Below, piece by piece: positions 10,946-21,794 of a DNA stretch of 64,000 nt; the first letter of the stretch is position 1, and every line of letters begins with the position of its first letter. Position numbers and translations under genes: made by a program. The notes below the pieces were generated by a model. The model had not been told where the DNA came from, did not search any database, and saw only the letters and a list, made by a program, of their open reading frames with translations. Source of the DNA: Anodontia alba (lineage: Eukaryota > Mollusca > Bivalvia > Lucinida > Lucinidae); contig OZ024827.1 in assembly GCA_964016985.1 (NCBI GenBank), forward strand, positions 114,036,411 to 114,100,410, given 5' to 3'.

Positions 10946-12666
10946 CATGGGGGTGTTATAAAATGGAGACAAAATGCATGAAATATCAAAACCTGTTTGC
11001 TGAAAAAAAAAAAGAAAATAGAAAATATTTCAAAATGTCGTCAGCTGGAAATAAATTTTATAAAGCAATAATCCGCTCGTGACAGGTGGGCCAATGACCG
11101 AATTAAAAGCATTAATTAATAAAAAAAATACTTAGTAACATTTTATCAGTTAATAGTCGGTGTGTACTTATTAAGTTAAATAAATAAACGATTGTCCGAA
11201 AGACATCATAAACAAATAAAACGCATGGTGAGCTGAGTCAATTCGATCCCAATTGTCATTTCACCTGAACGCATGTTCTCCCCCAATTACTGTCTACGTT
11301 ACCATGTTATGCAAGTTTTCATTTCGAGAATTTTACCGAGATTATTATTATACGACTAGCAAAACCTACTTGAATCTTTGTCTTATCATTTTTTCGAATA
11401 GGTTTTTCACCTTTCTGCAACGAAAATCATTAATGCGATGATTGTCCTACTTGATTTTATGTATTAAGGGACGTCTTGTTTCTCTCAAACAATAATCATG
11501 TCCACGACGTATAGGTAAATGACGCCGCACCAACATAATTTAGCTTTGCGAAATCCAAATCTCGATTTTAAAAACATAAAAAAAGTGTGCAGATAAATGG
11601 CAGTAAGATCCGTTTTAAATTGATTGTGTTAGGACAAAAGGTTTTTGGTGGAATAGTTCGTCTGACTTATGGTAAAATCGAGTATTCCAAACAAATCACA
11701 TGCTGGCGCAGACAGCAGCTTTTCGTTTTGTTTTTTCTTTCTTTCTTTTTTTTCCTTTTATTTTTTTAATGGTTCTGATATATGCAAACATATATCTTTT
11801 ACAAATACAGAGTATTTCCGTTTTTGGGGGTTAAAATGACATATTGTCACCAATGAAAATATACATTTTTTTTTCAACTATGCCTTATATGTTAATTTCT
11901 TCTTTATTTCATTAACTTCTATAAAATAAATAATTTTAGTATTCTTGAACATCTTTTGTATTGTTACATTCCATTCTTTCTTTCTCCATGTCAGTATACA
12001 TGATCGAAATCAACAGGCAGTTTGGCATGTTGCAGAATATTGGCGGCCTGTTGATTAAAGAAATCACACCTTCCACGGCTGTTTTAACTATGACAAGCTT
12101 AGGTGATAAATGTCAAAACGATAATGATAAAATCACAACTTTTTGTGATATTTAAACTTTCGGTGTTGATTTGTCAACGAATGAAGCACTAAAGGTGTGA
12201 AGAGTCTTCAAACTTGACACCACATCCCACGACTCAGTCTTGTATAAAACTTTGATTATCGTTTCCCTTTCAGAAATTGTCTATTTGTGCCTTCGTTTAT
12301 ATTGAGTTATGGAGCTTTAATAATAATAATAATAAAAAAATAGTTTTTTTTATTCGTGTCAAATATTTCCTTGAAAATTATAATGTGTGTTAAGTTTTAA
12401 AGCAAGACAGTAATTCATGGCTGAATGATAATTCCTTGAAAATTATAATGTATCTAAGTTTTTGTGCTAAAACAATAATAATGTGACTTGAAACCTGTAC
12501 GGGTGTTTTACAGTTGTACATTTTAGACATGTGCTTGATTGTGTTTTGTGTTTAGAGACTAGAATGTGGTAGTGTCTCCCGTTCCAAGTGCTAAAACGGT
12601 CATGACGGATAAAAAAGGGTTAGTGCGTTGTAAATCGAACGTCATGAGAGAATTTGTTTTAACAAT
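10946..12666. other. No recognised gene
   Basis: About 1.7 kb of AT-rich sequence. Duplicated 'ccttgaaaattataatgtgt' and 'ccttgaaaattataatgtat' occur at about 12,371 and 12,434. No protein-like ORF was found. Confidence 0.5.
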
Positions 12667-12871
12667 CACAGCAAGACCTATAATTTACACGTGCGCCCAC
12701 CGAAGACTCTAATCTGATTGCGCAGCCAGATCAAAGTCTTCGCTGGGCGCTCCATGGACATCTAAGACCCAATGTTCTCCATGCGATTCGGGAAGACGGA
12801 TCAAACTATGCAGGTTGATCTGTCTTCGCTGGGTGCACATGTAAATTATTGAAATAGCTGTGCACCGACTC
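12667..12871. repeat. MITE-like element, same family as 9,199-9,457
   Basis: 'acacgtgcgcccaccgaaga' on the left pairs with 'gtcttcgctgggtgcacatg' on the right, and the element ends 'agctgtgcaccgactc'. The 9.2-kb element shares the order and sequence of the terminal blocks. Confidence 0.65.
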
Positions 12872-13129
12872 ATATGAAATGTCCTGATCTTAATTTCAAT
12901 TTAGTTCAGCTTTGCATAATTGATGGGGAGGAGCAGTTGGAACATTCCCTCTGCCCCATAAAAAAAGAAAATGAAAACGGTATCAGTCTTACGTGTTTCA
13001 GATATTTTATAGGACAAGTTCTTTCATGACGGTCGCGATCGTTTTGTTTTTTGTTTTGTTTTTTTTTTTTGTTTGTTTGTTTTTTTGTTGTTGTTTTTTT
13101 TGTTGTTGTTTTTTGTTTGGATCTTTACG
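12872..13129. other. No gene; T/G low complexity at 13,042-13,117
   Basis: Runs of 'tttgttttttg' type. Nothing else seen. Confidence 0.5.
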
Positions 13130-13287
13130 ACAAAACGTCTATTCAAATATATAGAAAATTTCACATTCAAAAACTGAAAAACAAAATCAGATAAAAAAAA
13201 CTGATATTTTTCATATTTCTGCTCTAAACACGGATTGTGGGTACACGTTAGAACCGCCTCAGCAAGGCGGGTCTAACGAGTACCCAC
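13130..13287 (-). repeat. Palindromic element P, copy 1, inner part
   Basis: The hairpin 'gtgggtacacgttagaacc' / 'ggtctaacgagtacccac' around 13,238-13,287, together with the flanking 'ctgatatttttcatatttct', matches the uninterrupted element at 18,925-19,200 in reverse orientation. The other part of this copy lies at 15,829-15,945, so the two were separated by the 2.5-kb insertion described next. Confidence 0.75.
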
Positions 13288-13339
13288 GAATTACAGTCAA
13301 AACGGCCCTAAGTCAAAACGGCCACACGTCAAAACGTTC

Positions 13340-13341
<2 letters not shown>

Positions 13342-13370
<29 letters not shown>

Positions 13371-15175
13371 AGTATATGCATAGACAAACAGACGGATAAC
13401 TTATATAGTGTTTAGGAGTAGGAAATACTTGAAATGGCAAAGTTATGTATATACTTGTAAACAACAATGAAACAGGTGAGTACTTTAACATGTAAGCAAT
13501 GAAATGTAATAAAATAAATGATACTGAAAACAGAGTTTGTGTTTTGTTTTCTTTTGTTATATAAAAAAAAGTTAACATCCATATCAGTGGGCCCCCTTCC
13601 AGATAGCTGGCTTGCTGCACGCATGGCAGATCTCACACCAGATCTCCAGGTACGTCTATCATGAGGGTTGATAGCCGAAAGCTTCCACTCTCTGCAATCC
13701 TTCTCTGTCAGATGTTTCCATGTCTCCCAGGCCCACGCTTTCCATCAATCTGTATGTCAAAGGCTGTCTTGACTGCACCACTAGTGCGTTCCACATGTCC
13801 ATACCATCGGAGTCTTCTCGCCTTCAGAATGAGGTCCAGATCCTCAATGCCAAGTCGCACAAGTAGCTCAGTGGATCTGGTGGTGACAATTTCTTGTGGC
13901 CTGACATTGCAGATCTGTCTGATCATTGCCCTGTCATTTCGCTGCAGACGCTGGAGGTTTGGCTGTGTCAATGTCTAAGTCTCGCTGGCATGGAGCATTG
14001 CACTCCGCACACAAGAGCTGTACACACGGCCACGTGTTTTGAAAGAGAGATGGTGTGAAGAGAGAACTGGTAGCAGATCCTTGAACTTCTTCCAGGCGCT
14101 TTTCACACATGCTGTGGTTGAAAGTTCACAGCCTTCTGCTGCTGAGAGCATGTCTCCTAGGTAGCAAAAGGAAGCTACCACCTCAAGCTTGTCAGGTCCG
14201 CCCTGGACCTCCTTCTGTGGTCTGCCATCCAAGGGGCATACCGTTCCCTGACACCGTGTACATCTGTAGTCAGGGTCTTTTTTTCAAGCGCTTGTGCCCA
14301 CTGCATTTCTTGTGCACCCAGTGCTTGCAGCCATTGCAGAAGATGCTGCTGCTGCCCACTCCAGTGCGACAGACGGCGCATGGAAACTCGCCTGAACTCT
14401 GTGGGGCATACACTGACAAAAGGTAACCACACGCTGGCCGACTATGAGTTTCACTAAAATGATTCTGTCGGAGACTCTCTGAACCTCAAAAACTTTCTCT
14501 ATCCACTCTTCTGCCACAAACACTCCTACACCAGCAGTGCCTTTGTCATTTCCTGACCAGTAGAGCTTGTACCTGGTGTCCTTGCCCTTGATTGTGCGAC
14601 AGTTGCCACCACGGTATCTGGTCTCCTGAATGCAGCAGACATCCACTTTCCTGCGGAATAGTGTTTCCACTACCTCGCAAACTCTTCCTCTCAGGGTGTT
14701 CACATTGAGTGTTCCCACTCTGAATTTCCTCAAGTGCTTGCTTGATTCGCCACAATGGCCCGACCCTGTCTCGCACACCTAACAGGAGGCTAAGCCGGAG
14801 ACGTTACCAACAGAACTTTGCTGTCTGTTGGCACCGCCTAACTGTGTACCTATTCTTCTGCTTGCCATGTAAGATTTTGAACAACTGATTTTACGGGATC
14901 GCCTGTCCTAGCTGACATCCCAATTCGGTTCTTTTATGGCATCTGAGCATGTACGCCGTTCCCGCACTAGGGCTGTGTGCTTTGCCGTTGTCCTTATAAA
15001 GAAAGGATTGTCCGCCAAACCACAATAGCTAGAACACCAAGCTATTGGTCTGTAAACGATTGCTGCTAGCTCTGCCACCCAGGTTGTGGCAGCCTCGTAA
15101 CCCTGAAGGTGGAGAGGCAACTGTGATAGAGGGCAGCTTCATTCCCACACTCATGTTGAGTGTCACAGCTGGATA
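13342..15175 (-). mobile_element. Degraded APE-type LINE retrotransposon
   Basis: Minus strand. Poly-A tail seen as the T-run 13,342-13,371; 5' UTR-like sequence beyond 14,868. The coding content is described in the CDS pseudogene entry. The 5' limit is approximate. It sits inside the hAT-like element 13,288-15,828, whose termini are intact on both sides, so it inserted after that element did. Confidence 0.7.
13560..14868 (-). pseudogene. LINE ORF: endonuclease, zinc finger and RT C-terminus; RT core deleted
   Basis: The frame opens at ATG 14,868 (MASRRIGTQL) and is stopped by TAG at 14,779-14,781. It continues with an apurinic-endonuclease-like domain (VGTLNVNTLRGR, then CCIQETRY with the catalytic-type QE, then VGVFVAEEW), similar to proteins annotated as craniofacial development protein 2-like. 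Near 14,425 it jumps, out of frame, into a finger of spacing C-x2-C-x10-C-x2-C-x4-H-x2-C (about 14,290-14,395). After that comes a typical LINE tail: EVVASFCYLGDML, ILKARRLRWYGHVER and KRGPGR. The entire RT catalytic region between the endonuclease and the finger is missing. Further lesions are a stop near 13,975 (ASET then stop) and a frameshift near 13,725. The end of the ORF (MRAASQLSGRGPTDMDV) lies near 13,567. It cannot be functional. Confidence 0.85.
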
Positions 15176-15725
15176 CAGTTTTACGTCACACCCAGGACTA
15201 TACTATAACAATAATCACAGAAGTGTGACACAGGACCAAATTGAAGCTATTTTCAAACTTCCTTGTTATTACCAAGCTTTCTTTGCTTTTTAACGCGAAA
15301 TAACCAATATCTATATTTTTAATTAGTGGCATTTGTTTAGCCATCATATGTCATAATCAAGTCTGGTTACTGGAATACTCGCATACTGCAACTCTATAGT
15401 GTTAAACAAAAACGGAATCTTGTTATTTATATTACTTATGTTATTTATGTTACTGCAATATGAATATTGAATAATAAAATGTGAATTGTGCATTTTTTTA
15501 TTTGCCTTAACAGCTATTGTGATATTGTGAATCAATCCGCGTCAGAAAGGATCAGCGCCCAAAAATGACCCCATTTTCGACTATTTTTTTTTTTAAAAAA
15601 AGTTAATATAGACAAGATATATTCAGTTGAAATTGATTAGCGCTGCAAAAATGCATTTACATACATTATTTTTTTTTACTTAAATCCTGTCGAATTTGGG
15701 GCCATTTTTGGGGCCGGTTTTTGGG
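15176..15725. other. Interior of the TIR element, no gene
   Basis: AT-rich; ORFs at 15,045-15,293 and 15,344-15,535 have no recognisable features. The 'ttggggcc(a/g)(t/g)tttt' repeats start at about 15,697. Confidence 0.45.
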
Positions 15726-15828
15726 GCCGTTTTGACCAATCTGAAACTGCAGTTGGGGACGTTTTGACCAATTTGGGGATGTTTTGACTTGGGGCCGTTT
15801 TGACTTGGGGTCGTTTTGACCTGATACC

Positions 15829-15945
15829 GTACCCACTATCTATGTTTTGAATAGAGGTAAGAAAATAATATATACCCGTGCAAACCCATGTTTTGTCATA
15901 TAAAAGTGGGGTTTAAGGGTTCAAAATTATATAGGCATGTTTTTG
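15829..15945 (-). repeat. Palindromic element P, copy 1, outer part
   Basis: 'gtacccactatctatgtttt' followed by 'cataaaagtggggtttaag' and 'aattatataggcatg' is the reverse complement of 18,925-19,045. This confirms that 13,130-13,287 and 15,829-15,945 were once contiguous. Confidence 0.7.
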
Positions 15946-16129
15946 TAATGATTAATGTTCCATGATCAATGTCCTTCGCGGCATTGACTATTCCTACAAA
16001 CCCCATTTTATATCTTAATATGGTGAAAGGTGGAGTTTGTAGCGGATTTTATTTTTCCTGTTTCTGTTGAGCAGAATGAGGGGAAAATAATTAAGCTTTT
16101 CCACAGGAAACTGATTTTCATTTTTAGTA

Positions 16130-16610
16130 TTTTTATGCCCTTCGACCTCCCCCCATCCCCCGCGCACATTCGAAGAAATGCGGAAGGGCATTAAGTTTTA
16201 CGTCTGTCCGTACGCCTGTACCTCTGTCCGTATGTCTGTACGTCCGTCCCTAGGCCATATCTCCACAACCGTTTAGAATATATTCATGAAACTTCACAAG
16301 TACGTGCATCATGTCTAGACGATGTGTTGCGAACAAAGAAGACAACTCTTGCTTGTTTGGTTCTGTGCCGATCCCTTTTAAACTTTGCAGGTGTTTTAAT
16401 GAAGATATGCATGCTATTCTTCTTTTTTCTTTTTTACATTTTTTCTTTATTTAAGACAATTTTAGCTCTACTTGTATACGAGTGTATGGGAAGTAGGTAC
16501 TTTGTCCTCTTTACTCCTCCTACAGTTTTAGACCTATGCTTTTGAAGCTTTACATGTGTTTTAATAATGGTCTGCAGAAACGCATGTGCATTTTTCAAAA
16601 TCATGAAAAT
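16130..16610 (-). repeat. 'gtctgtccgt' repeat with reversed copies of the 191-bp unit
   Basis: A small inverted repeat, 'atgcccttc' / 'gaagggcat' at about 16,135-16,194, is followed by 'ttaagttttacgtctgtccg' and short 'tgtccgta' iterations. From 16,355 to 16,605 the sequence is the diverged reverse complement of the 191-bp unit of 20,214-21,655: 'actcctcctacagtttta', 'ttttgaagctttacatgtgt' and 'ttaataatggtctgcag'. About 1.3 units are present. Confidence 0.6.
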
Positions 16611-16659
16611 ATTTTTATATACAATTTAATTTAATTCACTCTTGTCCTTCATCAGAAAA

Positions 16660-16662
16660 TTG

Positions 16663-16697
<35 letters not shown>
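16660..16697. repeat. Poly-A tract
   Basis: About 34 consecutive A. It could be the tail of a retroposed sequence, but I could not identify the body upstream. Confidence 0.8.
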
Positions 16698-16867
16698 ACT
16701 AGAAAAGACTACATTATTGAAGCCGCCATTACTGATCTCGCGGAAATAAATAAACTGAACCGGACATAGCGTCAAACTACAGGGTTATGGCGCCAAACGT
16801 TACCAGCGTAAGCTGCGCCCTACAAACTTTATTTAGTCCACTAATGTGTAAACTAGCAACAAAGGCC

Positions 16868-17125
16868 ACGGTGAGACCGCGAGAATGCGCAGACCGGCGC
16901 TAACCCTACCTACCGCAACCCGGCGAGACCGCGCGGGGGCGCAGGCCCGCCCGACGCCCATTAAACTATTAAGCAAAGATACGGGCCAGCCCGCCCCCTC
17001 CCCTACCCCCGACGGGAGCCCCGCCACCGCAAGCAGCGGGGCCGGGAGGGCCCGCGCAGCCCCACCCGAAGCCCACTCAACGCGACAGCAAACATCTGGG
17101 CGAGACCGCAAGGCCCCACCCAAAC
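16868..17125. other. GC-rich island
   Basis: About 250 bases of very GC-rich, CpG-containing DNA in otherwise AT-rich sequence. The motif 'gagaccgcg' or 'gagaccgca' occurs at about 16,873, 16,924 and 17,103. An open frame 16,885-17,244 on the plus strand gives a proline/alanine/arginine-rich product and an antisense frame is also open; both are expected from composition alone. It could be a CpG-island promoter, the 5' end of an element, or foreign or chimeric sequence. I cannot decide between these. Confidence 0.5.
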
Positions 17126-17985
17126 ATCCGCCACCAACACAAGTATATTTTTATATACCTTTTCCGCATTTTTACATGGACTTTTTCCGAACTCGGATAC
17201 TATACATATTGTGTAGGTTTCTTGTATTAATCTATGAGGATTAGCAGAAGGATGACATGGCATTTAGCGGGGGCATCTGTGTTAGACACATTGTCTTGTT
17301 ACAACTGAAATAGCAAACTATATCTTGAATAGGCATTTAAACTAAATCTGGTGCCGCCGGCATTATTTAAGTTTGATTTTATGGTCATATTAATGAAGCA
17401 GTGAACGGTAATGAATGAATTAATTAATTAATGAATTAATGAATTAATTAATTTAGTTATAGATCATTCAGCACAATTTTTATTGAAAATTGATTGTTTA
17501 TCCGAAGTTTGCAAGTTAGAAAAATTTAATTAAACATAAAACAAAGATACGTTGAAAATACCAGAATGGAGGAAGGGAAGGAGCGAACGAATGATTCAAT
17601 GAAAATGTATGTATAAAAAAAAAATCAACAATTTTATGATTATTAATAACTAAAGAGAGAAAGAAAGAAAATGAATTTTAAAGAAAGATTCTGAATACTT
17701 CAATTATTAAGTAAGATCATTTTAAGGCATTTGCTTGCATAGTTATTAAAGATACCTATTCTTTAAAGTGACTTTGGTAAACCAATTACCCATCAATGCT
17801 ACCAACACAGATTAAAGAAACCTGTTGATCAGAATACAAGTGCAATGCTTACAAAATTAATTATTTTTAGTGGCTGGTTTCATTTGATGTAAAATGTATA
17901 TACTATAGAGACAGATTCTTTAACCAAACATTCATCAAGTGAGAGCCAAAAATGACTGCAAAACAGCAAATCTTTATAAGTGACA
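17126..17985. other. No gene; short 'aattaattaatg' iterations at 17,408-17,455
   Basis: AT-rich sequence. Nothing else supported. Confidence 0.5.
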
Positions 17986-17987
<2 letters not shown>

Positions 17988-18048
<61 letters not shown>

Positions 18049-18050
18049 AG
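17988..18050 (+). repeat. (TC)n microsatellite
   Basis: About 31 dinucleotide units with one 'cgc' interruption. The 76-codon ORF 17,952-18,182 is a by-product. Confidence 0.95.
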
Positions 18051-18924
18051 TTCTTTCAAAGAATGTATTCGGCACTTTTAACTTGTTTATGCCTGGGAGA
18101 CTTTTCGATCTTAACTCTTTGGACATGTTCATTTCAATTTAATGCGAGCCTGATTAGTTTTTATTATTACCATGTTTTATAGATATACCTGTCCTAAATG
18201 CAAACAGTGTAGACTCTTATCAAATGCCATGATACGCAGCGTCTGATCTGTGTCTTGACTATTTGCCACTGCCTTTTTAAGACAAAGACGAGTATAATAG
18301 CCATTAATGTTACATTGGGTTTAGTTAACTGGTGATAATAAAGTTGAGTCAAAGTTGAAAGCGACATTCAGCTATGTACCCAATGTAGACCAAAACCATT
18401 TTGCGCTTTATCATAATTAAGTTGTGTTTCTTTTTATCCCTGCTATTTCTGTCAGTTTTAACCCTGCTATTCTTTATGTAATGATTCGAATAAAACATTT
18501 GGACACAGCACTATCATTTTTCCTAAACATAATAAAGCATGTTGGCATATATTGGTGGTTTAGTCTAGTATATATATCAAAGTAAAACAGCAGTCTGAAA
18601 CCAGTCTGCAAAGCTCACACTGATCATCAGATAGGCAGAGCTGTACAGTCAGGACTTTTCTGTCAATGCAGGTAGATTAATGATTCTGGGGCTATTTGTT
18701 CACTGCATTTAGACAACTTGATCCTATGATAAACTTGGACTGTGCTAATGGCACCCATAAGAGGTGTGACTTAGCATCGTTATTATAGGGAATCAGCTTA
18801 ATCGCTTGAAAAGTAATACATATAAAGATATCTCCAGATAAGGTTATTTCTCAACGAAAACATATTTTGTGGTTACTAATTAAAAACGCCTCCCACAGGC
18901 ACTTCTACTAAGTGAACGCATCAC
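18051..18924. other. No gene; diverged MITE remnant at 18,200-18,285
   Basis: 'gcaaacagtgtagactctta' followed by 'gcagcgtctgatctgtgtct' is a decayed palindrome of the 'aaacagtgtagaccc' family. A second weak remnant, with 'gaaaccagtctgcaaagctc', lies at about 18,596. Confidence 0.5.
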
Positions 18925-19200
18925 GAGAACATACCTATATAATTTTGACCCCCTTAAACCCACTTTTATGTAGTAAAACTGGGGTTGACAGGGGTATACA
19001 TTATTTTTCTTATTTCTGCTCAAAAACATAGATTGTAGTACTCGTTAGAACCGCCTCGCCGAGGCAGTTCTAACGAGTACCAACAATCTATGTTTTGAGC
19101 AGAAATATTAAAAAATATCAGAATTTTTATCTGAAAATTTTCATTTTTTTATGGAAAAAAATTTCAATATATTTGAATAGGCATGTCTTCGTTATGGCAA
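18925..19200 (+). repeat. Palindromic element P, copy 2 (uninterrupted)
   Basis: Arms 19,011-19,058 and 19,059-19,107 form an almost perfect 48-bp hairpin. They contain 'tttctgctcaaaaacataga', 'gtactcgttagaaccgcctc' and the complements. Outer sequence matches copy 1 on both sides of its interruption. A third, more diverged relative is inside the hAT-like element at 25,083-25,280. No coding sequence. Confidence 0.8.
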
Positions 19201-20090
19201 GATGCATTTTCATAATATGGGTCCTGTTGTCCGACATATGAGTTTAGGTTAATCACTCGGGTCATTCAAACCACTAAAAGTCACACAAAAGTCCGAAAAA
19301 TAACAATGTTTTTTACAGCACCAATAAACAACCGCCTTCTCGGTCTGGTTCCCGTCGTAAACACTTAAGTAATTGATATTTCACCACCAAATTTAAGTGG
19401 CCGAATTTCCTAATTTTCACACCTGTAGATCAGGTACATCAAGAAAATTGATAATGTCCCAAATTTAATTTTAATTTCTAACATTTTTATCCTGTGATTT
19501 ATTTCCTGTGTCTTTGTTTTAGACCATCAGACCTGAGTCTGAGGAAGTTCTTTTGTTTTTTTCTTTTTCACTTTTCGTACTGAATGTCACTTCAAATATA
19601 TTTTCATTACACATCAAAAACCAGCAGACAATTTTACCCTTTAAATGCCAATTATAGCTGCAGCAGACGAAATTGCAAAATATATTTTATTTTACGAACC
19701 TTGCTGTGCACTTTCAGGTTTAAACTGTTTTCGTCTCAGGAAACAGGTTTTGACATTTCATGCAAACTGTCTATTTGCCAACCAGGCGATTCAAGTGATA
19801 TTTCATAACTTATACTCTTTGAAAAAAAATAAATATCTGTCATCTTTTTTTATTTTCATTTATTTATTTTTTTTATTATTATTTTTTTTTTCTGTGCTTT
19901 ATTTTAGGGCTGAATATTGTTCCCAAAATATGGGTATGCCAATTCACGCAACCTGTCTTTTTTGGAGACAATTTGCATGGAATGTCAAAGTCTAAATTCT
20001 GGGAAAAAAATATGAAGAATATATTTGTCTGTCCATGATTAATAAATGTTGCCTCAGAATCATTTTAAACAAGCAAATTCCATGGGGAAT
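19201..20090. repeat. Mostly featureless; separated 'tttgacatttcatgcaaa' arms
   Basis: 'ttttgacatttcatgcaaac' at about 19,747 pairs with 'tttgcatggaatgtcaaa' at about 19,973. The same pair occurs as a tight palindrome at 34.58 and 34.78 kb. The ORFs at 19,584-19,808 and 19,645-19,995 show no family features. Confidence 0.45.
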
Positions 20091-20093
20091 TTA

Positions 20094-21783
20094 TGTCCCC
20101 CGCCTTATTTTTATTTGAGGTGTTAAAAATGGTAAAGTTAACCAGAGGACCATTGGTCCTGTATCAATTACCTAAGTATTGAAGCAGGAAACCAGTGATA
20201 AAATAATTTCAAGATTCTGAAAAAACTACATGCATATCTTCAGACCATCCTTAAAGCACCTGTAAAGTTTCAAAGGATCGGCTTAAAACTGTGGTAGGAG
20301 TTACGGGGTCAAGGTACCTACTCCCTATACGCTTCTGTTGTATTAGAACTAAAAAAATATCTAAGTTAAAAATGCAGAAAAAGTGGTAATAAATTATTTT
20401 AGGATTCTGAAAAAACCACATGCATATCTTCAGGCCATTCTTAAAGCCCTTGTAAAGTTTCAAAAGGATCGGACAAAAACTGTGGGAGGAGTTAAGGGGA
20501 CAAGGTACCTGCACCCTTTACACTTCTGTAATATAAGAACTCAAAAAATGTCTAAGTTAAAAATGCGGAAAAAGTAATAAAAAAATATTTCAGGATTCTG
20601 AAAAATCCACCTGCATATTTTCAGGCCATTCTAAAATCCCACGTAAAGTTTCAAAAGGATCGGTCAAAAACTGTGGGAGGAGTTAAGGGGACAAACTACC
20701 TACTCCCTATAGACGTCTGTAATATTAGAACTCAAAAAATGTCTAAGTTCAAAACGTGTAAAAAGTAATAAAAAATAAATTTAGGGTTCTGAAAAAATCA
20801 CATGCATATTTTCAGACCATCCTTAAAGCACCTGTAAAGTTTCAAAAGGATTGGCCAAACACTGTGGGAGGAGTTAAGGGGATAAGGTACCTGCTCTCTA
20901 TATACTTCTGTAGTATTATAACTCAAAAAATGTCTAAGTTACAAATGCAGAAAAAGTAATAAAAAATTATTTCAGGATTCTGAGAAAACCACATGCATAT
21001 TTTCAGGTCATCTTGAAAGCCCTTGTAAAGTTTCAAAAGGATCGGACAAAAACTGTGGGAGGAGTTAAGGGGACAAGGTACCTGCACCCTATACACTTCT
21101 GTAATATAAGAACTCAAAAAATGTCTAAGTTAAAAATGCAGAAAAAGTAATAAAAAATTATTTCAGGATTCTGAAAAAAACACATGCATATTTTCAGGTC
21201 ATCCTAAAAGCCCATGTAAAGTTTCAAAAGGATCGGCCAAAAACTTTGGGAGGAGTTAAGGGGACACGGTACCTACTCCCTATACGCTTCTGTAATATTA
21301 GAACTCAAAACATGTCTATGTTCAAAATGTCTAAAAAGTAATAAAAATTAATTTCAGGATTCTGCAAAAACCACATGCATATTTTCAGACCATCCTCAAA
21401 GCACCTGTAAAGTGTCAAAAGGATTGGCCAAACACTGTGGGAGGAGTTAAGGGGACAAGGTACCTGCTCCCTATATACTTCTGTAGTATTAGAACTCAAA
21501 AAATGTCTAAGTTAAAAATGCAGAAAAAGTAATAAAAAATTATTTCAGGATTCTGAAAAAACACATGCACAGCTTCAGACCATCCTTAAAACACCTGTAA
21601 AGTTTCAAAAGGATCGGACAAAAACTGTGGGAGGAGTTAAGGGGACAAAGTACCTACTAAAAACTCGGAACCACGCAACACGCGCCACGCACCACGCACC
21701 ACGCGCCACGCACCACGCACCACGCCCCACGAAAAAAACCCAAAACAGTGTCCCTCCACTTTTCTTCGAAAAGGCGGGGGACA
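20094..21783 (+). mobile_element. Element bounded by 13-bp inverted termini and filled with a 191-bp tandem repeat
   Basis: 'tgtcccccgcctt' at 20,094-20,106 is matched by its exact reverse complement at 21,771-21,783. Between them is an array of a 190-192-bp unit starting at 20,214, 20,404, 20,595, 20,787, 20,977, 21,168, 21,359 and 21,550, about 7.5 copies. Each unit contains 'cacatgcatattttcag', 'gtaaagtttcaaaaggat' and 'ctgtgggaggagttaaggg'. A shorter array of 'cacgcaccacgc' (21,674-21,731) follows. The 64-87-codon ORFs within are repeat artefacts. No transposase is present, so it must be non-autonomous if mobile. Confidence 0.75.
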
Positions 21784-21794
21784 ATTAAACCATC

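Larger units (their letters stand above)
13288..15828. mobile_element. TIR element with 8-bp target duplication (hAT-like), split by a LINE
   Basis: The flanking bases 'gtacccac' occur at 13,280-13,287 and again at 15,829-15,836, exactly where the host palindrome P is interrupted. Both termini carry clustered 'gtcaaaacggccc' repeats in inverted orientation: three on the left at 13,293-13,340 and at least four on the right at 15,726-15,823. An 8-bp duplication and subterminal repeats suit the hAT superfamily, but I see no hAT transposase, so this is a non-autonomous copy. The terminal bases are 'gaattacagtcaaaac' and 'gttttgacctgatacc', which form an imperfect inverted repeat. A LINE occupies most of the interior. 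Confidence 0.7.

Noticed and set aside
16833..17263. Proline/arginine-rich ORFs of 86-119 codons on both strands
   Set aside because: Expected from the GC-rich island; no domain, and both strands are open.
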